DNA from: Anas platyrhynchos
Lineage: Eukaryota; Chordata; Aves; Anseriformes; Anatidae
Direction: 5' to 3'
Length of the DNA stretch: 64,000 bases
Assembly (NCBI RefSeq): GCF_047663525.1
Contig: NC_092602.1
Coordinates: 1,619,501 to 1,683,500, forward strand
Positions 47,801 through 62,800 of this stretch are shown piece by piece; the first letter of the stretch is position 1, and every line of letters starts with the position of its first letter. The notes beneath the pieces are model-generated. The model searched no databases and was not told the origin of the DNA. It worked only from the letters and a program-made list of their open reading frames with translations. Made by a program: the position numbers and the translations under genes.

Positions 47801-50800
47801 ATGGGCAGTTGTGAGCATGGCACTCACATGGCAATCAATATGTCGTATGCCACAGCTGTAACTGTCAGGCTGCTACACCCTTCAGTCCTAATTTGGTCTT
47901 AGTGAAAGAAGAAATATTACTTTCTTATTCTGTCCCACCTCGCTACGGATTCAAAAATGCACAGATGAACCAAGTATTGGAAATCAAATAGTTTCTTAAA
48001 ACACAGGTATTTAATTAATACACGATATTGAAGACTTAAGTTCAAGACAAGATGAAAGCAATCATATTTATAGTCACAGAATCATCACCATGCATTTCAT
48101 TGCATGTTTACAATATATATATTATTATAACTTTATATATTACTATGATGACATCCTATTCGTACAAAAATGATAACGATATCCCATAGCAGTGTGCCTC
48201 TGCAGTTTTTCCAATGATAGTAGCAACCAGCAGGTTACCATATTTAAGAGCAGATACAAATAAAAGTCGCAGCATTCTCTGTGACTGTGAAATGGAGACA
48301 GGAGGGTGGTGGGAAAGCTGCCAGCTATTTGACCAAATAGTCCTTCAAGACTAACCAAACACAGCTTCAACCTGGAAAAGACCCAGCAAAGTGTTAATCC
48401 TCATTTCTGTGTTCTCAGGGTGGTCAAGTTTCGCCGCACTGGGGAAAGTGCAAGGTCAGAAGAGGATGCCATTTCAGGAGAACATGAAATTCAGATTGAG
48501 GGTGTTCGGACAGAGCTAGAGGCTGTCGAGCTAGAGGATGGAGCTGCAGTGCCAAAAGAATTTGCCAACCCAACTGATGGTGAGCACGTTTCTTGTTTTC
48601 TTTCATGGAAAAAAAGCGTGGCCTCCTCACATCAGCCAGGATGAATACACTGGGTTTAGAGAAGCTAAGGATCCCCCGATCATAAAAGGAAACAATAACG
48701 GGTAAATTAGGTTGTACCTGAAAATGATGATTTAGAAACTTTGTCCTCTAAGGGTTTCTTTATGTGTTTGATTCTATATTACCAGTAGTAGACCCTTTTA
48801 AGGAGCTGTATATCCAGTTGTCACCACTGATTTCAGATAGGCAGCTTGCTAAAGTTTCCTTTAAAATTGATTAGTACTCCGAAATCATCTCCAAGTTTAC
48901 TGGAACAGTTACACGTGGCTCAACTGAGCGGGAAAGCTCTGTGGTGTCCCTGTCTGCCACTTGCCTAGAGGACGAGAGGGACAGAATAAATTTCCATCCC
49001 AGCCTCTGCTTTCTGCCTAGGAAAAAAGTGCTGACTGCCCTGAAGGTAACACCACTTCAGAAGGCATGAGAAGTGCTGGTTTAGTCTTAGCACAAGACAT
49101 ACTGAAATTTTCTAGGATGGCTGTTTTCCCAGAGTCTTATTTATTAACATATTGATGCAATAGGAAGCCAGAATAGCATGGAGTGAGTTGGATGAGTTTC
49201 TTGAAAGACTCAGTGCATCAATGCAAGTCTGCAGATATATGTAGAATATTTCAGTTGGCACATTACCCAAAAAAGTGCAAGCGATGCAGCCTGCCAGTAC
49301 AGTGAACTTCAGTGCCAACACATCAAGTGCCTGGGTTGCAGTCACAGACTCAGGTCCTGTGACATCTCTGCTTTATCAGTTGGGTTTTGTTTGATTTCCT
49401 TTTGGTTTGTGTTTGGTCTTTTGTTTTGTGAGGATGTCCAACTCTTAGCTAGACAAAGCTTTTCTGTGGCAAATGTACTTTATGAGCTGCTGGAAGTGTT
49501 AAATCCTTGAAACTTAAACTGATTAAAACAACCTGAAAATCAAAATTTGGTTGTATTTTTCATTTTGCATTTGAGCAAAGGAATTTGATATATCTTAGCC
49601 TCTTCAGATACCACAAAATAATGAGGTCATGGCAATGTGGGAAACAACCATCAGCATTTGTAACAAAACTGTTTTAACATTTAGATGTCTTGGGAAAATT
49701 CTTCATTCAAATAATTACAGTTTGACTCTCAATTCAACAAAATATTCTTCTGCACTTTCCATCTCTTGTATAGTATTATATATACTTATATATATATCGT
49801 ATATATATTATATATACTTATATATATCTTTTATAGTGTTATATATACTTCTCAGCAGAGGAAGTTGCAAGTGAGTGGCTGGTGGAGTCACTCTTGGTAG
49901 TAGTAAGCTGAAAATATACTGAAGTCATTGGTGCTACACTGATTTACTTCTATGTGAATAAAATATTTTATGAATATTTAAGATTATCTTGGCTTTAGCA
50001 CAATTTCTGAAAAAACATAGAGATTTTCCTGGGTAAGATTTGTATAAAAGCTAGGTAGCTCTGCTATTTATTTTAAACCTAAGCAGATTACCCAATTAGT
50101 AAGTAATTACATTGACAGAAAATGCTGTGTCAAGGGGTATGTCTTACTAGGAAAGGAATACACTTCTGCACTAGAATTGTTTTCTTTCTAGATACTTTCA
50201 TGGTGGAAGATGCGGTGGAAGCCATTGGATTTGGGAAGTTCCAGTGGAAGCTCTCTATCATTACTGGATTGGCATGGGCAAGTAATTTTTATGAAGGTCA
50301 ATTGCATGATCACTAGTTAGAGTATCTAAGTGATTTCAAATTCTGTACACGTTCTCTGTAGACGAAGAAATCTCTAAACAGATAGTTGTGCAATGAAGAG
50401 TGTTACCTAAAATTCTAAAATCACAGCTGGACTCAAACTTGTTATGTAGAGGTAACGAGTGGCTGGTTGGTTTCTCTGTTGCTGAAGTTGTTGTAAGTCA
50501 GGGTTTGAAAAATCATTTTGGTTCTCTACTTCAAATACTTGTTTCAAATGAGAAGTGTGCTAGGCTATTCCTACAGAGACAGATCTCAGTCTTCAGTCTG
50601 TGATTTTACCACATTTCATCCCATTAGCTACATTCTCTGCTTCCTATATTAGTCAACATTATTGTTCTTGTAATCTCTGTTTCAGGTGAACAGCGAGACA
50701 GTAGTTTTAACTTTGGTATCAAGAACAGGAAGACAGGCTTTGTTTTCACTTGTCTGCTATTTCTGAAGTGGTATTTGTTACATTTACTGTGGTATATTTA

Positions 50801-53800
50801 GGGTAATAATATCTGGAGCCTGTATTTACTAGCTATCATCTACATGTAAGGTTGCAGTCTGCCGTGGTTCAGATCCTAAGTCAGTAGTGGAATTTGTACA
50901 TCCACTGTACCTTGCAAACATAACTGTTTTATTTCACCTGCAGAGTGGAAATCGCATGAGCAGAACCAAAGTTAATTTCAAGATGATGGATTATGAACTG
51001 CTATGTCAATCGAATTTTCAGTCAGTTATTTGTTTTTATTTCTTTTTTACCTTTCTAGATGGCAGATGCTATGGAAATGATGATTTTAAGTATCCTAGCT
51101 CCTCAGCTTCATTGTGAGTGGCGATTACCAAGCTGGCAGGTTGCATTGCTCACATCGGTAGGAAAAATAACTGACAGCTCCTGTATTCTGTAAGGTTTTT
51201 CCACTCATTGTTCAGATATTGTGCTTTAGATCCCAAAGTTGACTCTGCTCATCACCTTTGGAAGTTGTGTTTGGATTAAAAGAAATAGGATTCTTTATTA
51301 AAACCAGAGCTTGAGGAAGAAACTTAGGGGGAACTGAGGAAAATTTACAAGTTTCAGTTTCAAAGTTTCATGTGATCTCTAGGAAAATATATGAAGTGAC
51401 TCGGATTCATCCTAAAATTCAAACCATTTAACTAATTTAAAAAATAAAATTGTAAATTTTGGCCATCTTTCCTGAAAATCCTTTTCACTGTATGTCGTTT
51501 CCCTTGTACATAGCCAGACTGGGAGCCATAAGGGAAAGAGCAAGCAGTCACTTTTCAAGGTGGATCATCCAGTGATCTTTGCAAGCAAAGCTCTTATAAT
51601 ACCACCTCCAAGAATGGGGCTATGATGTTGGAAACATGTAATGCCTTTGGAGATAAGAAAAAATTGTTTGGGGAACCTATTCTCAGCATATGCCTCTGTT
51701 GTGTTGTGTGCACTTTAACTCCTGCAACATTTCTTTTTCCTGTAGATTTGATACTATTTGTGTTTTTGTGTAAATTGATCAAAATATTCATTAAATTTAA
51801 ATAAGTTAAAGTCATGGGGGGCCTTTAATTGTGAAGCTGCATTTTCTTTGCTGACATACAAAAATTTTCACTTGTCTTGTTGTTAAGGGGAAGATTTTTT
51901 TCTTTTTTTTTTTTTTTTTCATAGGTTGTGTTTGTGGGAATGATGTCCAGTTCCACCCTCTGGGGAAACATTTCAGATCAGTATGGGAGGAAAACAGTAA
52001 GTCTTCAGCTCTTACTGAAATACATTCAAGTATTGCTGCAGTGTGAGTGTTCTAGTGCGTGATGTTCACAAATCATTTAAATGGATTCTTTGTACAAGTA
52101 GAGGAACTTTGTGCTCTGTTTGTGAATGGGCACATATATGCATCACTTACATCAGGTAACTTGTTGTGGTACCACCCGTGCTACCTTTCTCCAGTCATTA
52201 GGAAACCTGTAGCTATTGGGCTTACAGAAATAACATTGGAACTTTCTGGGTTTGAAGCTCTAGTTTACATATTGTTAATTTGTGGAACAGCAGAGACTTT
52301 TCCTTTTGCTTGTTTGTTAAATACAGGGGCTAAAGATCAGTGTGCTATGGACACTCTATTATGGGATCCTCAGTGGTTTTGCACCGGTGTACAGCTGGAT
52401 CTTGGTGCTGAGGGGCCTGGTGGGCTTTGGCATTGGAGGAGTGCCTCAGTCGTAAGTAAATATTCACAAGTCCAAATTTCTCTTTTCTATTTTCTATTTT
52501 CTTTGCTTTATGTTTTTAAAAATGCTTGTATCAAATTGAAGACATTCCACAGTTTCACTGTCCCAAGCTCATTTTTCTTTTAGTATTCGTAACTAATACA
52601 TTTAACCCCAAGAAGGCTTTGAAGATATCTAATACATCACTGAAGCGAATCAGATTTACAAAGACTTCCATGTGAACGAGCTGGCTACTTAAAAGTAATA
52701 CGTTGTGTGCCCTGAGACCTGTTAAGCTTCTCTCATTCCCTCAGGTAAACTGTGGTGAAAATGAGAGGCCCAGGTAGCCCTCCTAGAAGTGGATAAAACA
52801 CAACAGACAGTGTTTGGTAGCTGTGCCCAAACACTGCATTGCCAGCTTGTGTTGGGGAATTCAGTAAGGGATGATGTGGACTTGTTGCAATACACTAGGA
52901 GATAGAACGAAGGGGTAGAACGAAGCCCTGACTACTGTTGTTTTTTTAGAAGAACTCCAGATTATCGTTCAATCATAGCCTGATCTTTTGGTTCTGAACC
53001 TGAACTGGAATTCCAAACTCACATCATCCAACCCTGGAGCAGTTGAGGTATTTTAATGGCTCAGACACATTTCTAACACGAAAGTAGCATCAAGATATTT
53101 CTCTATTACTTCATTCCGTTCACTTAAGAGGAGGATTTCTAAATTTTCCACTTTAAATAAATAAATTTGCTCTTGTCTTTTAATTATAAATGGAAAGGGA
53201 TGAGTATATCCATTCTCTCTCCGTGTAGTCTTTTATCCTTATTAATAATTGATATTTTGCCCCATGGAGGTGCTATTTCGGAGTAGTCAGAGCCTAAGTT
53301 TGATTGATGGCTCATAGACTTCTTCACAAGGCAGGTCAATATCCTGTCTTTTCTACTGCCATTCCCAGATAAAAGATTCAGAGCTGAGATGGAGCATCAT
53401 AGTATTATTAATTTTCTTTTTCTGCTCATGTGACCTCTTTTAGAAGCTGCACAAAAGCATAATGGGTGTGTAAAAAAGGAAAGTTCTTAGCCTGCCGTGT
53501 ATCAACCAGCAGTGAGGCAGTTTCTGCCATGCAGTTCCAACTGAGCACAACTGGAATGAAGCAGGAGAACAACAAAGACAAAGTGTCAGAGTTAATAATG
53601 CCTTGTACTGCAAACACGTATTAGTGTTGTTCCACAGAGCCTCAGTGGAATGGCTGCAGCTCAGCTAATGACATTTTACAGAGGGGTGGATAAAACACAA
53701 AGGCAACATGACTTAATGAGAGACAAAGAAGAGATGGTTACAGAACTCAGAGTGCATTCCATTGCTGCTGAGCCTTTTTCTTGCTCTTACTATAACAGTG

Positions 53801-56800
53801 ATACCTTTGACAAAAAGAATAAATATATAAGTAACAGGAGAAATAGCTCCTATCTAATATTAAGTAGGCTGTATAACTTTGGAAGATGAGTAGCTGAATT
53901 TCAGTGGAATGACGTAGGCATCCTTATCATTGTATTGTTGTATTCTACAATGGGTATGAGAGAGAATTTTTGTGAAAGGTGCTATTAAAAAGAATGCATC
54001 CAGCAGTAATAAATTACCTCCTCTTGGAATCTTCTGTGAGATATTATGTAACCCTGTGGATGATCATTCACTTTTCCAGCTTCTAGTCTTGCAAGGATGT
54101 GTTGTATTCTCTAAAGAGAATGGTTCTTTATAGCATTATTTTTTCTCTGATTCCTGCTGTGATATACAGGGAACTGCTCTACATTTCATGACGTGATTCT
54201 TGTTCCTTTTCCTCTTAATTACTGATTTAATAGCGTACTTTAGCGTACTTCCCAGAACCAAATTCTGGGAAGTTAGAGATCAATCCACCATTTCTCAAGT
54301 GAGAAGGAATTTTGCCACAAGCATTAAAGAAAGCCTAAGGAGTTTACAGGCAGGAACAGGATGAGTCAGTGGAATGCAAATAGAGTAGGAGCAAAGTACG
54401 ACAAGTCTTTCCAGACTGAAGGGGACAAGAGAGCCTCAGCTGGCTGCTGGCCCTGGGGTTCCATCCACAGCAAATACTCATGCAGAAGCTGTACCATTAC
54501 TTCTTGGCACAGTTATGAAACAACTCTGCAAAGTTAGACGATTTCTTTTTGAATTCCCATGATAAAAGAATGCAAATTATTTACCAGTGTTATACGTTAA
54601 GTATTGTTATTGTATACCAGTAACATAATCAGATCTAGAAAGTATTTATCTCTTAGAAAATTGAAACCTGGCAGAGTAGGCCAATGTGAAATTCACTGAG
54701 CCAGCTGTAATGCCCTGAAGAAATACTTTACCTAGCAGGCATCTGTGTTGACTGCTGATGGACCACACTGAAAATACAGGCATCATGCCTGTCCCAGCCC
54801 AAAGCAATGGTAGGAAAACATGCTCCAAGAACTGCTACATTTAGCCAACAACTATAGCGTCAGAAAGTCACATGAACAGAGCAAATTTTGTCCTCTCTTG
54901 CAATGATAAACTAAAAAAGATTGTTTTGTTGTAGCAAGTGGAGCCTGAACACTGTCCACAGTCTTGGTGGCTCTGAAGACCATTGTGGGTTTGGTGATTT
55001 TAATAAAAAACAAGTGTGTTGTCTGAACATCTCTCGATGTGCTAACGTAACATTTTTCTCAATGTTCACTCTTTACAGGGTAACTTTATATGCTGAATTC
55101 CTTCCAATGAAAGCCAGAGCAAAATGCATTTTATTAATAGAGGTGAGCAGTGTAGCTATATGTACTGGTCTGGAGGGGGACAAATTCTGCTGTTGCTTAC
55201 ATCCATTCAGTTAGTGTGGAACTGAGGTTAACCTCATACACTAGATCTAGTTCAGGTCTGAAAGCAGCATACTGGATTTTTGTAAGGGTTTGCACTTGTT
55301 GCTGGTCTGCCTTTTTGCAAATGAACATGCATCCAGTGCTGCATAAGTTATTGTTGTGCTCCGAGCTAATGTGAGCTGGCTTGTGAAGATCCAGATTAGG
55401 AGGGTTTGCATTTGTATTCCTCAATACCATGAGGATATGTGCCTGAAATCTCCTTTTCCCATATTTATGAGGTGAATACTCCCATGGAGTGAGCTAAGAC
55501 AAGCCTGCATCCTGTTCTCCAGCATTTAAGGCTAGTGGTCCCAGAACCAGTGCCAAGCTCCCAGCACTTCTAAGGGTAGCATGAAGGAAGCCCTTTGGGT
55601 ATGACCTAATGCCATGGTGAAATTAATCTACAGCTCACTACTGGATAACAGAGAACTGACTGTTCAGTAAATTGAGAGCTAAATTCAGCTCTCCAGACTC
55701 ACTCCAAATATATCAAAGTCACAGAGCGCAGAATTTTGCCTTATAAATACTTTAAGGCAACATATGCAGCCCTTGAACGGATGGTTGAAGGGTGCCAGTG
55801 CTGAGCAGAGAACAGTATCGTTACTTGTCTGCATCAGTCCATTCAGAAGGAGTATCCTCAAGAAAAATACTAAATCCAAACAGCTTCTCAAATACAAAAT
55901 CAGTTTTCTAAGGTAACTGCTGGCTAATCCTACTTTCACGGTTTGGCTACCTCAGAGCAACCCTGGGTTAGAAATACATTCTGAGCATTAAATAGTGAGC
56001 TAACAGGAAAAGGAAACTAGTCCTTGTTCAGATTCATAATCCAAAGGAGAATAACCGTGCATGGCTAAGATTTGCAAGACGATGCCAGCTCCATTACTTG
56101 CCAGGAAGCTATCAATTCCTTCTTTCATTTGCAGGACAAACTCTGTGGCTTTGGTAGCTTGGTTTTGTAAAGGAAAACAAATACCATAAATCTCATAGTG
56201 ATAGGTGGGAATAATACCCAGAGACAGATGTTAATAGTTATTTTGCTTAAGAAGCACAATGTGATGAGTCCTTTCATGATGAGAAGCTACCTACAGTTAA
56301 TCATGAGTGTCTAAAGAAAGTCGATGCTAGATTTTCAGAACTGAGCTTCTGCAACATGTAAACAAATCCCCTTAAATGTCTGGGTTTCTGTTGAATACAG
56401 TGGTGCATATTTGAAATGTCTCTGGCATTTCTCTCTCCAGCTGTCCCACGAGAGCACATTTTAGAATGCTACAAAGAATGCCTTAATAACATTCTCATTC
56501 TCATTTCTGACTGTTTCTTTTCCCTTTGGCAGGTCTTTTGGGCTATTGGGACCGTGTTTGAAGTCCTCCTGGCAGTGTTGGTGATGCCCACTCTTGGATG
56601 GCGGTGGCTTCTCATTCTTTCTGCCCTTCCACTTTTGCTCTTTGCTGTCCTATGTTTTGTAGGTATTTTTCTAAAGATGTGTACCCTGATTGAAGGGTAT
56701 TGTGACAGCTTTTGGGCTTTGAGTTGATGTATTTGTGAAACATCTGAAATAACGACAAAAATTCCATTGTTTCAGCAAAGTACTAGTAACAACAGTGCAG

Positions 56801-59800
56801 TGAGAACTGTGTTTATGTGACTGTAATTGCTAGAGGACAATGGTGGGCTGGAATTTATGAAGCCAAATCAGGCCTGGCAATCTCTTTCCAATTTAATGAG
56901 TTTGTTTCAAGTCATTTCAATGGAATCAACATTTTATTAAAATCTGTTGCTGTTTCCCTGACTGCTCTTTAGATTCTTAAATTATTTTACCAAAAATCAT
57001 AACTTCTGTAATTAATGTCCATCCAAAAAACTGACCCAAGCCAGAGGTAAAATCTGCATAATGCAGGTTCTTAAATAAGGATGTATTTAAGTTAAACCTG
57101 AGCTTCAGTGTGCTATTAGGTAATATGTCTGCCATTCATTCAGTCTTCTCAAACATGTATACCCTTGTCAGGTTGTTTAGCAGCTCTTATTATTCCTTAG
57201 TCGCTGTCATTGTTTTTCAGGAATACCTCCAAACAGTTATACAAGTGCTAACATGCACTGTTTTTAAAAGGAGCTTAAAAATGCAAATTTTGTAATGCCT
57301 AGAGCATCTTGTTATCTGCCCTGGATGCTCTGCCTTTCCCACTGAGAAAATATAATGCCAAGATCCTGCAAAAATGTCTAATATTTCTCAAGAGTGAAAA
57401 TGAGGCAACAGAAGGGAAAGATTTAGGCTGGAGTTCTGACTTTATGGTGAAAGTGCTGTTTTGCAGTTTCTTAAAGCCTAATAAGGAACTTGACCTTTGA
57501 CACAAAGATGTTTTTCTGATTTGTTAAAGATTGGTTCTGTGATCCCTTCTTATGTCAGTAGTCTGCTGGAGGCACGGAGATTTCCCACTGTAAACCCGCA
57601 GAGAAAGTCCCCAGTTTGTGTACTGCTGTGTTTTTGACATCTTTGTGCATGTGATGTGCTTTGCTCTGCTAGTGGCTGCCAGAAAGTGCCAGGTATGATG
57701 TATTATCTGGAAATCAAGAAAAAGCAATTGCCACTTTAAAGCGGATAGCAACAGAAAATGGAGCTCCGATGCCCTTGGGAAAATTAATTATTTCCAGACA
57801 GGTAGGTACAGGTAACAGACACCTTAATAATGTGGGATGTAGTGAAACTGTGCTACAGTCATGTGTATTTTTATAAGCAAATAATCAATGTTTAATTTTG
57901 ATGTCTCAACCACTAATTAAACATGAGAGATGATCACGTATGTCTATTCCACAGTGAGGAAGACTTAGTCTTTACTATCTACATTTTTATTTACATGAAA
58001 ATCCCAAAAGTCAAAAGGACCTTCAAAATGTTATTTCGTCTCTCTTTAAGACCCTTCTGTTAAAGAAGATCAGATCTCATGACTGTAGGAGAGCTCAGAT
58101 CAAAATTCCCAGACCTAAACTCATGAGGCAAGGTGGAATTGGACCCTTTAGCTGTAGCTCATTTTGAATCTAATCCTGGTTTTGTGGAGTTGGAAAGCTA
58201 CAAGCTCCCATTCAGTCCTAACGCATGGAATAATTCAAGTTGTTACTTCTGAGCTGTATTATATTACTGTGTGAATTGCACTGGATTTCTTTTCTCTTTA
58301 GTTTTATATGGCCAACTTTTCAGCACCCCTGTCAACATACAAAGTGGCTCTGCATTTACAGAACAAAGAGCAGGCTTTTATAGGAAAAGAAAGTTACAAG
58401 AAAAGTTACAAGAAAAGAAAGTTAGCCAGCAATCAGGGACAGCAGAGGGAGACCTGTAGGTTTGAACAACACCAAAATTGTAGAACTAGGCAGGAGCCTG
58501 TTGGTAATGATCTTGCTAATTGGAAATACAGGTTTGATTTTCTGTGGTCTGCATCAGTGACGACTGGAGATCCTGTGCCTTTCACAAATGCTTGGTTCAG
58601 TTAGGGTAATTTTGATGGGCTGTGCAAGTTTTTGATGGTCTGCAAGTTTTGGAAGATTCTGTTTTCAGGGTGGGGTGGGAAAGCACTTTTCCTTAACCAC
58701 AAGTTTATGTGCTGAGCCTGCCTGTCTGTCTGTCTAAGAAACACTCAGTTTAAAAGGGGTCTGCTTGCCGGAGGGCTGCTTATAGTTCCGTGGGACCTCA
58801 CCCTAGATCAGAAGCCCTGATGGGCTGTGCTAATTTACCAGAGCTGACTGTGGGCCACATGAATCATGTGTCAGCTGAGGACTGGCAAAGTTCTGCTCTA
58901 CCTCCTTCCAGCCTCTCCTTGTTCAGATGGATTCTCACCTCCGTTGTGAAGCAGTAGCCTGCCCTGTGCATGAACTGTTTTGATAATGTTGTGTTCCCAG
59001 AGAATTCCACTTAGCAGAGGATTCCAGCTTCAGTGTGGCTCCTCCAACCTGAAAAACCCCAAGCTGAAATAGAACACTTGTCCTGAGCTGTAGTACATCA
59101 TACTTTGTGTTATGTTATCCCTTGCTACCATACGTCCTCCAGTCCAGGACCAGTGAGTACCACGATTGTCTGACTTCCATTTATTTTCAACAGGAAGACC
59201 GAGGAAAAATGAGGGACCTTTTTACACCACATTTTAGATGGACCACGTTGTTACTCTGGTTTATATGGTAAGAGAAAATATAAATGGCTCAGTGCCAGCA
59301 CAATTCTAAATAGCTTTTGATGGAGGTATTTTATAGTATCACTAAAATACAGCAGCTTCCTCCTCCTCTAAATAAATAAATAAATAAATAAATAAATGTA
59401 TTGATTTGTAATTTAGTAAACCACCCAATCACTAGCATTCTAGATCTAATTGCCCTTTCATTTTCTAAATGCTGATAGGAAATAGCTTTGAGGTAGTACT
59501 TAGCAGAAGTCCTCACACAGTGAGTTTGGTTTTGATTTGTGTTGTTTGCTATAGGTTTGGTCAGCTGAAACTTCCTCTCTTATTTTCTTCCTTGCAGGTT
59601 TTCCAATGCTTTTTCATATTATGGGTTAGTTTTATTAACTACAGAGTTCTTCCAAGCAGGAGACGTCTGCAGCAGTGAGTACTAGTCCATCTCTTCTTTT
59701 TAAATATGCCGTGTAAAGCAATAGAATATCTTTTATTGGCTCACTTTCTGCTGTTAGTTTGAAAAGGACTGTGGATGCCAGTCTGAATTTTAAGGCATCA

Positions 59801-62800
59801 AAACTGTTCAGTTCCAGCTGTATCTTCTGGGCAGAATATACCTGCTGTTCAGCAGAGTTTCTTCCATGCTTCTCTTCTATCAGTTTCAGCAGTAAGAATT
59901 GTGAGGACATAGCAGGAGTAAAGGAAGATGAGCGGAGAAGAGATTACTTAAATTATGTTCTTTTTTTTTTTTTTTCTCCCACAGTTTCCAGTAGAAGGAA
60001 AGAAGTTAAAGCAAAGTGCAGCCTGAGCTGTGAGTATCTGACAGAGGAAGACTACACTGATCTGCTCTGGACAACTCTGTCAGAATTCCCTGGTAAGAGG
60101 CGATAAGAAGCATCAGTTCTTCACTGCCAACATGAGCGGAATGGACTCTGCTACAGCAATGCAATGGGCTCTTCTCTCTGGCCTAATATCAGTGTATTTT
60201 CAGCTCGGACAGCTTGATATATGCATTACACACAGTAGCTGTAGCTCTCTTCACTGTCCATGTGATCTCTGCAGATAAAATCACTAGTAATTGCTTTGTG
60301 AAGCTATAGTGGCCTGTCTCATTGTGGATTCTATCCAAGCAACACATTACGCATTCAGGGGAAGAGTAACAATTAAATCAAAGGGGCAGGATTGCTTGAA
60401 CTTTTATCCATAAATGACTATCCAGAACTATTTTAAAGGGATCGTGGGTATAGTGAATCAATGGAGGACTTGCTTCCTAAAGCTCTGTGTCCAGCATTAG
60501 TCCTGATTTTTAGTCAGTTTCAAATGAATTTCGATGAACAGCTTGACACAGGACAACCAAGATAGTATATGAGAGCCACTGTTTGTTCACATGTAGAAGA
60601 TGATCTCTCAGTATTAATCTGTTTGAAGTAATACTGTGAGGCAGTGGTCAGGATATGTTCAGTGTTCTGTATTGTAGTTTCAGGGACTCAAAGAGAAGCC
60701 ACTTAATAGGTGAAAAGTTGTACTTCTGTGACTGGCAAATACAGAGTCCCTACCTAATGGGAAGGCTGTCCTGTATAACAGTCATTCTGAAAAGGATATA
60801 AGTGTACAGCGGAGAGAATACAGTATGTACTCTTGGACTCATGCTGTAGCTGACTACACTGATTTGATCTTGAGACGTAATAAAGTAGGAGTAAGAAATA
60901 ATAACGGGGTATCTCTGAATGACACAGGCAACACTGATGCTTGCATAATCCTCACACTTGCTGTACCTCTGCTTTGAAAAAGATCTGGAAAATTTGCAGA
61001 AGAGAATATTTGAGATTGGGAGACTTACAGAGCTTGATCCATTTCTTTTATTAAAGAGCAGGTGAGAAGTAATTTGATGGCAGCATGTAAATAACTTAAT
61101 GGGAAGAAAATACTAGGTTCTAAAGAGCCTTAAATCCAGCAGGAGAAAGATTAGTAGGGGACAGTGGTTGGAAGCTGAATGAAAGATATTCCAGTTAGAC
61201 ATGAGTCAGGCATTTTCAGTGCTCAGGTTGGTAACCACTGCCAAGAACCAGTATTTAGCAGATGTCAGAGTTGATTGCTTGCTCCTACATCAGGTTGTGT
61301 CCCCTGAATGTGCAGGCACGTGGGTGCTTGGACCTCTGGGGCTGTGAACACAGCACAAAACCACCTGAGACATGGAGCTTCTGCTCTGCGTGTCGTACCA
61401 GTGACTGGGCCAGTCTGCTCCACTCCCCTGCCTGATGCCTCTGCCAGCAAAGTATTATAAAAAGACAACAGTTTTTCAAATCTCAGTAACAGCCTATGTT
61501 AAAAGCTAGCTGATGCAGCCTCCACCTGAGCTCTGTTCCCAACATTCAACTTGTCTCCTTCTGCAGGTGTGTTAGTAACACTGTGGATTATTGATCGGAT
61601 AGGCCGCAAGAAAACCATGGCCCTGTCCTTTTTTGTCTTCTCGTTTTGCAGTCTTTTGCTGTTCCTCTGTGTTGGAAGGTAAGTAAAACACAATGAAAAA
61701 GTGGTACTCATTCATCCACGTTCTCTCTTGATTGTAGCAGAAGTGGAGGTTTGAAAATCTGTGAGTTGGTCGTGCTCAACTGGAGAAAAATAAGGATGAT
61801 CTTAGGTTTTCTCACAAGGGTTTGGTAGAAAATTAAAAGAAGTGGGAGATGAGAAATACTTCACTGTAATTTTACAGACAGAACAATCCAAAGGGGAAAT
61901 TAAGACATCATGTCTGATTAGGAGGTAGCCATTGGACAGTTTTAAAATCAGATCTGATGTCATGAGCCTCGGTAGCTGGTTCGTGTACTTCTCCCGGAGC
62001 CATTCATTACTCAGGTTTTCCCCAGACTGAATGTATAATAATTACCAGGGTAATGCTTCACAACTGAGCCCAGTCTGTGCCTCCCATTCGGAGGCTCTGA
62101 CCTCTTCACTTGTTTTTGTGGGCTCTCAGGGGTCTCAGTGCTACAGCACAATTATGTGAAAAGCAAAAGTTGCATACGACATGGGGGAGTGAAGCTTGAT
62201 GTTGTCATTGCAGATAAGTGGGGCCTGACTTTAGAATAACTTGGTTTCATGTTTTCATATTGTTCAGCATCTGTCCTTCACACAGATTTCCCAAAGAACA
62301 AGTCAGTTGGCAGCTCTGTCCTTGGATCTTAACGGTACCAAATTTCTGGCTGAGCACTGAGAGTCTGCCTCTGACTGCATCAAGCCTCAGTGCTGCATGC
62401 ATGCAACAATGTCTGTTTCTTGGGGCTGAAGAATAAGGAAACAAAAGCATAGCTGGTGGAGAGCTGTCTGAATTTAAACCTTTTCAGGCACTGTAAGAAA
62501 TGTTACAGTACAGAAAATGCGTAATGAGAAACCTTACAAAGCTGCAAATATTCAGTTGGTATGGAAAAGGAAAGCTGCAGTCTGATTTCCTTCTCGTCTG
62601 TGCCTTTTTTTCTTAGCACCATTCATAACATGGGATATATTTTTCTTATTTAGATAAGCTTAGGCACTGGCTGTTTATTTCAATAGTCTGCAGCTGTCAT
62701 GTAGAATGAATACACTTAGAAAACTGATGTGGTTGTGGGAATGCACGTTGTTTGGCATCATTATTATATTAAAAGTCCAGAAAAAATAAAAAGGGTTCAT

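Noticed and set aside
59369-59398. TAAA run as the tail of a retrotransposon
   Set aside because: No element sequence or target-site duplication is recognisable next to it.
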